Positions 1 to 7,082 of a stretch of 7,082 bases of DNA are shown in pieces. The stretch comes from Pseudomonadota bacterium (lineage in GTDB: Bacteria; Pseudomonadota; Alphaproteobacteria; Azospirillales; Azospirillaceae), in the NCBI GenBank assembly GCA_023416195.1, contig JAEZID010000331.1, forward strand, positions 1 through 7,082, given 5' to 3'. Below the pieces are notes generated by a model. The model saw only the letters and a list, made by a program, of their open reading frames with translations, did no database searches and had not been told where the DNA came from. Made by a program: the position numbers and the translations under genes. Positions within the stretch are counted from its first letter, which is position 1. Each line of letters opens with the position of its first letter.

Positions 1-338
1 TCGCGCAGGCGGAATTCGCGCTGGTCGGCGCCGACCAGCTCGATCTCCGCGCCGGACAGATCAACCGAGGAGGTGATGATCGACAGGTTTGGCACGGTCG
101 AGACCACGGCGGCGTCCTCCAGCGGCATGCTGTCGAACAGCACGTCGTAGATGCCGACGCGCCGGTCGGCGCGCGGAATGCCGAGGCCGGTGGAAGCGTT
201 GCCCTGAGGATCGAGGTCGATCACCAGCACCCGCTTGCCGATGGCGGCGAGGGCCGTCGCCAGATTGATGGTCGTGGTCGTCTTACCGACGCCGCCCTTC
301 TGGTTGGCGATGGCAATGACACGCGCGGTCGGCGACAT
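1..338 (-). CDS. parA: ParA/Soj chromosome partitioning ATPase, N-terminal part (runs off left edge)
   Basis: This is the N-terminal 112 codons of a ParA/Soj-family ATPase, the motor protein that works with ParB bound at parS to separate replicated origins. The translation begins MSPTARVIAIANQ. It carries the deviant Walker A motif KGGVGKTT at residues 14-21, including the signature lysine K14, and the Walker A-prime region VLVIDLDPQGN at about 37-47. Families of this type are usually about 255-270 residues, so more than half the gene lies outside the window. The ATG at 338-336 is preceded by an AGAGG ribosome binding sequence (344-348) with 5 nt spacing, which fixes the start. It follows rsmG after 49 bp in the same direction, and parB is expected next, beyond the edge. 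The neighbouring parS sites support chromosomal ParA rather than a plasmid copy or MinD. Confidence 0.96.
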   Translation of the reverse strand, partial: MSPTARVIAIANQKGGVGKTTTTINLATALAAIGKRVLVIDLDPQGNASTGLGIPRADRRVGIYDVLFDSMPLEDAAVVSTVPNLSIITSSVDLSGAEIELVGADQREFRLR

Positions 339-343
339 GGGTG

Positions 344-348
344 CCTCT
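344..348 (-). promoter_or_regulatory. Ribosome binding site of parA
   Basis: AGAGG on the minus strand lies 5 nt before the ATG at 338. It sits in the 49-bp gap after the rsmG stop and supports the chosen parA start. No terminator-like hairpin is visible in this gap, so read-through from rsmG is likely. Confidence 0.6.
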
Positions 349-387
349 TGGGAAGCCTCGGAGCGGAGAAGATTCTGGTTCGCGGTC

Positions 388-1002
388 TTAGACACGGTCG
401 ATACCACTCACACGCAGGATGGTTCCGGTGGGGTCGGTGCGGCTGTCAAAACGCTCGGTCCGCATCATCCAATATTTGGTGGTATCGGTCAATTCTTCCT
501 CCACATTTTGGCCTTTGGGGAAGATGCCGACACCACGGTTTCCGATGAACGGATGCGCCCAGGACAGCAGGTCGGACAGGGGGGCGAGGGCGCGCGCGCT
601 GACCACATCGGCGGCTATGGGCGGGACGGCCTCGATCCGCTTGTTGTGCACCGTCACGCGCGTGTCGGCGGCCCTTGCGGCCTCCCGCAGGAAGGCGCAT
701 TTGCGCGCGTCGCTCTCGATCATGTGCACCTCGGGCACGCCCATGATGGCGAGCACGAGGCCGGGAAAGCCGGCCCCGCTGCCGAGATCCACGAGGACGC
801 GAGCCGACTCCGGGATCAGGGGGAAGAGCTGGGCCGAGTCCAGAAAATGCCGCCGCCAGGAGTCGGGGAGGGTGGACGACCCGACGAGGTTGATCTTCGG
901 CTGCCACTTGCGCAGCGTGGCTTCATAGGCGGCGAGGCGGTCCAGCGTTTCACGTGAAACACCGGTGGCTTCCTGAAACGCCGCAGCGTCGAAACGGATC
1001 AT
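388..1002 (-). CDS. rsmG: 16S rRNA (guanine-N7) methyltransferase RsmG (GidB)
   Basis: RsmG uses S-adenosylmethionine to make m7G at position 527 of 16S rRNA (E. coli numbering), in the 530 loop. The 204-residue product matches the family length (about 207 in E. coli). Visible family motifs, in order, are VSRET (15-19), W34 in KWQPKINLVG, HFLDS (52-56), the SAM-binding loop DLGSGAGFPG (72-81), ESDARKCAFLRE (96-107), ARALAPL (136-142) and PKG (162-164). The ATG at 1002-1000 overlaps the mnmG stop as TGATG and has AAGGTGG 7 nt upstream, so it is preferred over an in-frame TTG one codon earlier (1005-1003). Translational coupling to mnmG is likely. The start of the gene also carries a perfect ParB-binding palindrome. 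It precedes parA by 49 bp. Confidence 0.96.
   Translation of the reverse strand: MIRFDAAAFQEATGVSRETLDRLAAYEATLRKWQPKINLVGSSTLPDSWRRHFLDSAQLFPLIPESARVLVDLGSGAGFPGLVLAIMGVPEVHMIESDARKCAFLREAARAADTRVTVHNKRIEAVPPIAADVVSARALAPLSDLLSWAHPFIGNRGVGIFPKGQNVEEELTDTTKYWMMRTERFDSRTDPTGTILRVSGIDRV
946..961. promoter_or_regulatory. parS: parS site 1 (ParB-binding palindrome) inside rsmG
   Basis: The core GTTTCACGTGAAAC at 947-960 is a perfect 14-bp palindrome matching the widely conserved parS consensus bound by chromosomal ParB (16-bp form TGTTTCACGTGAAACA; the left outer base here is C instead of T). It lies within the rsmG coding sequence, spanning the codons for V15-T19. Its presence about 0.6 kb upstream of parA fits the usual clustering of parS near parAB. 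The sequence match is direct; ParB binding here is inferred from the family. Confidence 0.93.
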
Positions 1003-2870
1003 CAAACCGCCACCTTCTCGTCACGCCGCTTCACATGGCGGAGCAGGGCGACCAGAGCCGCCGGGGTCATGCCGGGGATGCGCGCCGCCGCGCCCAGCGT
1101 CGCCGGCCGCGACTGCCGCAGCTTCTGCCGGATCTCGGCCGACAGGCTGCCGATGGCGTCCGGGTCGAGATCGTCGGGAAGCTCCAGCGCCTCGTCCTTG
1201 CGGAAGGCACGGATGTCCGCTTCCTGGCGGTCGAGGTAGCCGGCGTATTTGCCGTCGATCTCCAACTGCTCGGCGATGTCCGCCGGGATCTCGCCCAGCT
1301 CGGGCCACAGTCGGGACAGGGCCGCGAGGTCCAGATCCGGGTAGCGCAGCAGGTCGGCGGCAGAGCGGCGCACGCCGTCCTGGTTGACCGGAAGTCCCTG
1401 GCGCAGCAACTCGGCCGGCGTCGCCTGAAGCGAGCGAACCAGTTCACGCGACGCGGCGAGCGCGGCGGCCTTGGCCGTGTAGGCGTCGCGGCGCACCGAA
1501 CCGACGCAGCCGATGGCGAGACCCTTCGCCGTCAGCCGCTGGTCGGCGTTGTCGGCGCGCAGCAGCAACCGGTATTCGGCGCGCGAGGTGAACATGCGGT
1601 ACGGCTCGTTGGTGCCCCGGCTGATCAGGTCGTCAATCAGCACCCCGATGTAGGCGTCGGCGCGGTCGAGCACGAAGCCCTCCGCCGAACCGCCGGCCGA
1701 CAGCGCGGCGTTGATGCCGGCCATCAGACCCTGAGCCGCCGCTTCCTCGTACCCCGTCGTTCCATTGATCTGGCCGGCGAAGAACAGGCGCGGCACACGC
1801 CGCGTCTCCAGCGTCGGCTTCAGCTCGCGCGGATCGACGAAGTCATATTCGATGGCGTAGCCGGGGCGGACCATCTCCGTCCGCTCCAGGCCCGGCATGC
1901 TCTTCAGAATGCCAAGCTGAACGTCGCGGGGCAGGGACGTCGAAATGCCGTTCGGGTAGACGGTATCGTCGTCCAGCCCTTCGGGTTCCAGGAAGATCTG
2001 GTGCCGTTCCTTGTCGGCAAAGCGGACGACCTTGTCCTCGATGGACGGACAGTAGCGCGGACCGGTGCTCTGGATCTGGCCGGAATACATCGGCGCGCGG
2101 TGCAGGTTCGCGCGGATCAGCGCGTGCGCCTCCGGCGTCGTCCAGGTGATCGCGCAGTCGATCTGCGGCGTGTCGATCCGATCGGTCAGATAGGAGAAGG
2201 GTGGGGGCGGCACGTCGCCCGGCTGCTTCTCCAACGCGTCCCAGTCGATGGTCTTGCCGTCGAGGCGGGGCGGGGTGCCGGTCTTCAGCCGGCCAAGCGG
2301 GAAGCCGAACCGGGCCAGCGTGTCGGACAGGCCGAGGGCGGGGGCCTCGCCGACACGACCGGCCGGGATGGTCTCCTCGCCGATGTGGATCAGGCCGCGC
2401 AGGAAGGTGCCGGTGGTCAGCACCACCGCGCCGGCGCCGATGGTCTCACCGGCGCCGGTCACGACGCCGGAAACGCGGCCGTTGCCGTCGATGGTCAGGT
2501 CCTCGGCGCCGCCGGCTTCGATGGTCAGGTTCTCCTGTTCGGCCAGGATGGCCTGCATGGCCTGACGGTACAGCTTGCGGTCGGCCTGGGCGCGCGGACC
2601 ACGGACGGCCGGTCCTTTGCTCCGGTTCAGGATCCGGAACTGGATGCCGCCACGGTCGATGGCGCGGGCCATGACGCCGTCCAGCGCGTCGATCTCGCGC
2701 ACGAGATGCCCCTTCGCCAACCCGCCGATGGCTGGGTTGCACGACATCTCGCCGATGGTTTCGACCTTGTGGGTGAGAAGCAGCGTGCGCGCACCCATGC
2801 GCGCCGCAGCCGCCGCAGCCTCGCACCCGGCGTGGCCGCCGCCGACAACAATGACGTCGAATGTTCGCAT
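1002..2870 (-). CDS. mnmG: tRNA uridine-5-carboxymethylaminomethyl modification enzyme MnmG (GidA)
   Basis: MnmG is the FAD-dependent subunit of the MnmE-MnmG complex, which installs the carboxymethylaminomethyl group on the wobble uridine (U34) of a set of tRNAs using methylenetetrahydrofolate, glycine or ammonium, and NADH. The product has 622 residues against 629 in E. coli. The N-terminal dinucleotide-binding motif GGGHAGCEAA is at 10-19. The conserved CNPAIGGLAKGHLVREID follows at 44-61, RYCPSIEDK with C274 at 272-280, FAGQINGTTGYEEAAAQG at 364-381 and TSRAEYRLLLRADNAD at 428-443; the C-terminal region beyond is the helical part involved in MnmE and tRNA contacts. The ATG at 2870 has no clear Shine-Dalgarno sequence. 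The stop codon overlaps the rsmG start, and mnmE lies 81 bp upstream, so both partners of the complex are encoded together. Confidence 0.98.
   Translation of the reverse strand: MRTFDVIVVGGGHAGCEAAAAAARMGARTLLLTHKVETIGEMSCNPAIGGLAKGHLVREIDALDGVMARAIDRGGIQFRILNRSKGPAVRGPRAQADRKLYRQAMQAILAEQENLTIEAGGAEDLTIDGNGRVSGVVTGAGETIGAGAVVLTTGTFLRGLIHIGEETIPAGRVGEAPALGLSDTLARFGFPLGRLKTGTPPRLDGKTIDWDALEKQPGDVPPPPFSYLTDRIDTPQIDCAITWTTPEAHALIRANLHRAPMYSGQIQSTGPRYCPSIEDKVVRFADKERHQIFLEPEGLDDDTVYPNGISTSLPRDVQLGILKSMPGLERTEMVRPGYAIEYDFVDPRELKPTLETRRVPRLFFAGQINGTTGYEEAAAQGLMAGINAALSAGGSAEGFVLDRADAYIGVLIDDLISRGTNEPYRMFTSRAEYRLLLRADNADQRLTAKGLAIGCVGSVRRDAYTAKAAALAASRELVRSLQATPAELLRQGLPVNQDGVRRSAADLLRYPDLDLAALSRLWPELGEIPADIAEQLEIDGKYAGYLDRQEADIRAFRKDEALELPDDLDPDAIGSLSAEIRQKLRQSRPATLGAAARIPGMTPAALVALLRHVKRRDEKVAV
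1010..1016 (-). promoter_or_regulatory. Ribosome binding site of rsmG within the end of mnmG
   Basis: AAGGTGG on the minus strand, inside the last codons of mnmG, lies 7 nt before the ATG at 1002 and only 4 nt before the alternative TTG at 1005. This spacing favours the ATG and the TGATG-coupled start. Confidence 0.6.
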
Positions 2871-2928
2871 GGGCGGAAGATAGCGGAGTCAGCCGCCAAC
2901 GCCAAGCATGGTGACGCGCCTCAGCCGC

Positions 2929-2942
2929 GTTTCACGTGAAAC
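2929..2942. promoter_or_regulatory. parS: parS site 2 in the mnmG-mnmE gap
   Basis: A second perfect GTTTCACGTGAAAC palindrome lies in the 81-bp gap between the mnmE stop (2952) and the mnmG start (2870). It is identical to site 1, and the identity extends into the flanks: 2927-2947 equals 945-965 over 21 bases on the plus strand. It sits about 60 bp upstream of the mnmG ATG. ParB loaded here could influence mnmG transcription as well as segregation; that effect is speculative. Confidence 0.93.
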
Positions 2943-2951
2943 ACCGGCCTG

Positions 2952-4283
2952 TCACTTGCCGATGCAGAAATCCCGGAAGATGACGTCGAGCAGATCTTCC
3001 ACGTCGACCTGGCCGGTGATCCGCCCGAGCGCGCGGCTGGCGAGACGGACGTCCTCGGCCATCAGCTCGGGAAGGGGAGCCGTCAACGCGCGGCGCAACG
3101 CATCGCGACACTCTTCCAAGGCGGAACGGTGACGGGCGCGGGTCAGGGCCGGGACGCCGCTTCCGGCCAGCCGATCCGCGCTAAACGCCGTCAAACGCTC
3201 TTCCAAGGACGGAAGCCCGACACCGGTGCGCGCCGAAACCGCGATGGCCGGAACGCCGGCGACCGCCGGCGGGATCGCGTCCACCACATCCGTCTTGTTC
3301 AGCACGACGACGGTGTCGGCATCGACCAGCGCCACCGTGGCCGGATCCAGGGCGGGCAGTGTGGTCGCGTCGAAGACGGCGATCTTCACATCGGCCTTGG
3401 CCGCGCGGTCGAGGGCACGGCGGATGCCTTCCTCCTCCACCTCGTCGGCGGCCGCTTCGCGCAGCCCCGCCGTGTCGGCCAGGACGACCGGATAGCCGCC
3501 TAGGTCCAGATGCACTTCGATCACGTCACGGGTGGTGCCGGCGCGGGCCGACACGATGGCCGCCTCCCGCCGGGCGAGGGCGTTCAGCAGGCTGGATTTG
3601 CCGGCGTTCGGCGCGCCGACGATGGCGATGTGCAGACCCTCGCGCAGGCGTTCGCCGCGTCCATTGTCGTCCAGGTGAGCGTCGATCTCGCGGGCGAGCG
3701 TTTCGAGGACGGGACGGGCGGTGTCCGACACGCCGGACGGCAGGTCCTCGTCGGGGAAGTCGATGTCCGCCTCGATGTGGGCGAGGGATCGCGTCAGGCG
3801 TTCCCGCCAGCCGTCGTAGAGCGTCCCGAGCGCGCCGTCCATCTGGCGCAGCGCCTGCCGACGCTGCGCGGCCGTCTCCGCATCCACCAGATCGGCGACC
3901 GCTTCGGCCTCGGTCAGGTCGAGCTTGCCGTTCTCGAAGGCGCGGCGGGTGAACTCGCCGGGCTCGGCGACGCGCAGGCCAGGTTGGGAGGACAGAGCCT
4001 CGACCACCCCCGCGACAACGGCGCGCCCGCCGTGCAGGTGCAGCTCCACCACATCCTCACCGGTGAAGCTGCGCGGTGCGGTGAAATAAAGGACGAGGGC
4101 GTCGTCCAGCACCTCGCCGGTCTTCGGATCGCGCAGCTTGGCGAGCGTCGCTTCGCGGGGACGGGGCAGGGGCCGGCCGGTCAGGGCGGTCAGCGCGGCT
4201 CCGGACGCGGGGCCCGAAACGCGAACCACCGCCACACCGGCGCGGCCGGGGGCGGTGGCAAGGGCGAAGATGGTCGCGGTCAT
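2952..4283 (-). CDS. mnmE: tRNA modification GTPase MnmE (TrmE, ThdF)
   Basis: MnmE is the GTPase partner of MnmG in cmnm5U34 synthesis on tRNA. It is a dimer activated by potassium, and its N-terminal domain binds the folate one-carbon donor. The 443-residue product is close to the E. coli length of 454. The N-terminal domain begins TIFALATAPGRAGVAVVRVSG (residues 4-24). The G domain shows G1 GAPNAGKS at 223-230, the G2 segment GTTRD at 249-253, G3 DTAG at 270-273, G4 NKTD at 329-332 and SAR at 350-352. The C-terminus ends in the family signature FCIGK, with the catalytically important cysteine C440. All key residues are present. The ATG at 4283 lacks an obvious Shine-Dalgarno sequence. It follows the ferredoxin gene by 19 bp and precedes mnmG by 81 bp, all in the same direction. 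Confidence 0.98.
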   Translation of the reverse strand: MTATIFALATAPGRAGVAVVRVSGPASGAALTALTGRPLPRPREATLAKLRDPKTGEVLDDALVLYFTAPRSFTGEDVVELHLHGGRAVVAGVVEALSSQPGLRVAEPGEFTRRAFENGKLDLTEAEAVADLVDAETAAQRRQALRQMDGALGTLYDGWRERLTRSLAHIEADIDFPDEDLPSGVSDTARPVLETLAREIDAHLDDNGRGERLREGLHIAIVGAPNAGKSSLLNALARREAAIVSARAGTTRDVIEVHLDLGGYPVVLADTAGLREAAADEVEEEGIRRALDRAAKADVKIAVFDATTLPALDPATVALVDADTVVVLNKTDVVDAIPPAVAGVPAIAVSARTGVGLPSLEERLTAFSADRLAGSGVPALTRARHRSALEECRDALRRALTAPLPELMAEDVRLASRALGRITGQVDVEDLLDVIFRDFCIGK

Positions 4284-4302
4284 GGTGGGTGCTTGGGTAC
4301 GC

Positions 4303-4662
4303 TCAGCCGAGCTGCTCGGGCGTCAAGGTCTTCTGGTCCGGGGTCAGCATCAGACGTTCGACCCGGCCACCCTGCACAAGATGCTTTTCCAGGATCTGGT
4401 CGATGTCGGCGGGGGTGCGGAAGGTGTACCAGACGCCCTCCGGATAGACGACCAGGGTCGGCCCAAGCTCGCAACGGTCGAGGCAGCCGGCGGAGTTGAT
4501 GCGCACCCGGCCGTCCAGCCCCAGTTCACGGGCGCGGGCCTTCATATAGTCGCGCAGCTTTTCAGATCCCTTGGCGGCGCAGGAGCCGCGCTTGTGCCCT
4601 TCGGGGCGGAGGTTCGTGCAGCAGAAGACGTGGGCTTCGAAATAGAGCTTCGGATCGGTCAC
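4303..4662 (-). CDS. Thioredoxin-like [2Fe-2S] ferredoxin domain protein
   Basis: This small protein of 119 residues has the cysteine pattern of the thioredoxin-fold [2Fe-2S] ferredoxins (the Aquifex Fd type): C15, twelve residues, C28, then C60, three residues, C64. An extra C14 adjoins C15 in HVFCCTN. The segments GSCAAKGSEKLRDYM and RINSAGCLDRCELGP are typical of the family. It is probably a soluble cytoplasmic electron carrier; the physiological partner of this family is mostly unknown. No signal peptide is visible. The start is taken as GTG at 4662-4660, which overlaps the stop of the upstream DUF6489-like gene in GTGA (4-bp overlap), with CAGGA 9 nt upstream; no in-frame ATG is better placed. 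The C-terminal tail after about residue 100 has two similar LTP(D/E)Q segments. mnmE follows after 19 bp. Confidence 0.88.
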   Translation of the reverse strand: MTDPKLYFEAHVFCCTNLRPEGHKRGSCAAKGSEKLRDYMKARARELGLDGRVRINSAGCLDRCELGPTLVVYPEGVWYTFRTPADIDQILEKHLVQGGRVERLMLTPDQKTLTPEQLG

Positions 4663-4910
4663 TTTCGTCCATCCTGTCCCATGGCCGCGGCCAGCTGGGT
4701 CCAAAACATTTTCTGAAGCTGCTCCACCCCCTGGATCCCGGCGGGAAGCCACGTCTTCATCACCGTCTCGGGATCCATCGCGTGCAGGCTGGCCCGCATG
4801 CGGTCCTCGATCTCCTGCATCATGGCGTCCTGCATCGGCTTGACGTCCGGCAGGCCCAAAAAGTGGCGCGCCTCTTCCGGCGTGCAATCGATGTCGATGG
4901 TGATCTTCAT
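4659..4910 (-). CDS. Small DUF6489-like protein of unknown function
   Basis: An 83-residue protein beginning MKITIDIDCTPEEARHFLGLPDV. I recognise this opening as the conserved part of a small alphaproteobacterial family that I believe is DUF6489; the family name is from memory and unverified. A short beta-like start is followed by largely amphipathic helical sequence (about 25-80) rich in M, E, Q and A. There is no signal peptide and no clear membrane segment. The single cysteine is C9. The ATG at 4910 has AAAGGGA (4919-4925) 8 nt upstream, which fits translation initiation well. It is the first gene of the leftward cluster, and its stop overlaps the GTG start of the ferredoxin gene, so the two are probably translationally coupled. 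No function can be assigned. Confidence 0.82.
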   Translation of the reverse strand: MKITIDIDCTPEEARHFLGLPDVKPMQDAMMQEIEDRMRASLHAMDPETVMKTWLPAGIQGVEQLQKMFWTQLAAAMGQDGRK

Positions 4911-4956
4911 GGCCCCATTCCCTTTGGAAAGCGCGCGGGTCGCAGGAATTTAGGGT

Positions 4957-4975
4957 TGAGCGCCGCTTCGGCTCA
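4957..4975. other. Small dyad / hairpin in the leader of the leftward transcript
   Basis: TGAGC at 4957-4961 is repeated inverted as GCTCA at 4971-4975 with a 9-nt centre; an alternative fold pairs GCCG with CGGC (4962-4972) around a 3-nt loop. It lies just downstream of the predicted minus-strand -10 element, near the expected transcription start. It could be a weak operator or a 5-prime mRNA hairpin, or chance in GC-rich sequence. It is not followed by a T-run on either strand, so it is not an intrinsic terminator. Confidence 0.25.
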
Positions 4976-4981
4976 TGTCCC

Positions 4982-5009
4982 ACTATACAGATAGGAAGCC
5001 CTGGCGCAA
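4982..5009 (-). promoter_or_regulatory. Candidate sigma70-type promoter for the leftward gene cluster
   Basis: On the minus strand, TTGCGC (5004-5009) and TATAGT (4982-4987) are separated by 16 nt. The -10 matches the consensus at five of six bases and the -35 at three of six. Transcription would start near 4975, about 65 nt before the DUF6489-like ATG. It is the best AT-containing promoter-like element in the 154-bp divergent intergenic region (4911-5064) and the only gap upstream of the whole leftward cluster. Confidence 0.45.
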
Positions 5010-5064
5010 CGCCACCACCGCGCCAGTTTATTCCGTGACGAACCAGCGAACGGAAACGCGCCGC

Positions 5065-7082
<2,018 letters not shown>

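Noticed and set aside
235..957. A plus-strand open frame of 240 codons opposite parA and rsmG.
   Set aside because: Both strands cannot plausibly encode it, because the minus strand carries the clear ParA Walker motif and all the RsmG motifs.
1003..1005. TTG as the rsmG start codon, giving one extra residue.
   Set aside because: It would be only 4 nt from the AAGGTGG ribosome binding site. The next codon is ATG with 7-nt spacing and forms the common TGATG overlap with the mnmG stop.
2383..2393. A TGTGGATCA sequence in mnmG resembling a DnaA box.
   Set aside because: It is a single imperfect match inside conserved MnmG coding sequence (the IHIGEE region), with no neighbouring boxes and no AT-rich stretch.
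954..2939. A plus-strand open frame of 661 codons opposite mnmG.
   Set aside because: The translation is arginine- and glycine-rich and lacks recognisable motifs, while the opposite strand encodes a full-length MnmG. It is a codon-bias shadow.
3510..4499. A plus-strand open frame of 329 codons across mnmE and the ferredoxin gene.
   Set aside because: It spans two clear genes on the other strand and has no domain-like sequence; it is a shadow frame.
4957..4975. The intergenic dyad as an intrinsic terminator.
   Set aside because: No T-run follows on either strand, and it lies between divergent starts, where a terminator is not expected.

Overview
The window is GC-rich chromosomal DNA, most likely from an alphaproteobacterium. 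The protein sequences and GC content suggest a Rhodospirillales or Azospirillum-like organism; that assignment is inference from recognised sequence character, not from a search. Coding density is very high, and no insertion sequence, tRNA, rRNA, CRISPR array or phage gene is visible.

Layout: six genes run leftward on the minus strand and one runs rightward on the plus strand. From the shared divergent intergenic region (4911-5064) going left: a DUF6489-like small protein (4659-4910), a thioredoxin-like [2Fe-2S] ferredoxin (4303-4662, GTG start overlapping the previous stop), mnmE (2952-4283), mnmG (1002-2870), rsmG (388-1002, TGATG overlap with mnmG) and the N-terminal part of parA (338 to the left edge). 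Tight spacing (gaps of 19, 81 and 49 bp, and overlaps of 4 and 1 bp) suggests one operon or a few overlapping transcripts. Rightward from the same region is a DUF255 thioredoxin-fold/six-hairpin-barrel protein (5065 to the right edge), which appears complete except for the last base of its stop codon.

Functionally the leftward cluster combines RNA modification and chromosome segregation. MnmE and MnmG together modify the wobble uridine of certain tRNAs, RsmG methylates 16S rRNA, and ParA is the segregation ATPase whose partner parB is expected just beyond the left edge. Two perfect copies of the 14-bp ParB-binding palindrome GTTTCACGTGAAAC lie in the window, one inside the rsmG coding sequence and one in the mnmG-mnmE gap. 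The region therefore appears to be a centromere-like, probably origin-proximal segment as well as a set of housekeeping genes.

No convincing wholly new system was found. The points most worth following are the parS pair with its overlap with rsmG codons, the poorly understood DUF6489-ferredoxin pair at the head of the cluster, and a possible bidirectional promoter between the two divergent transcripts.
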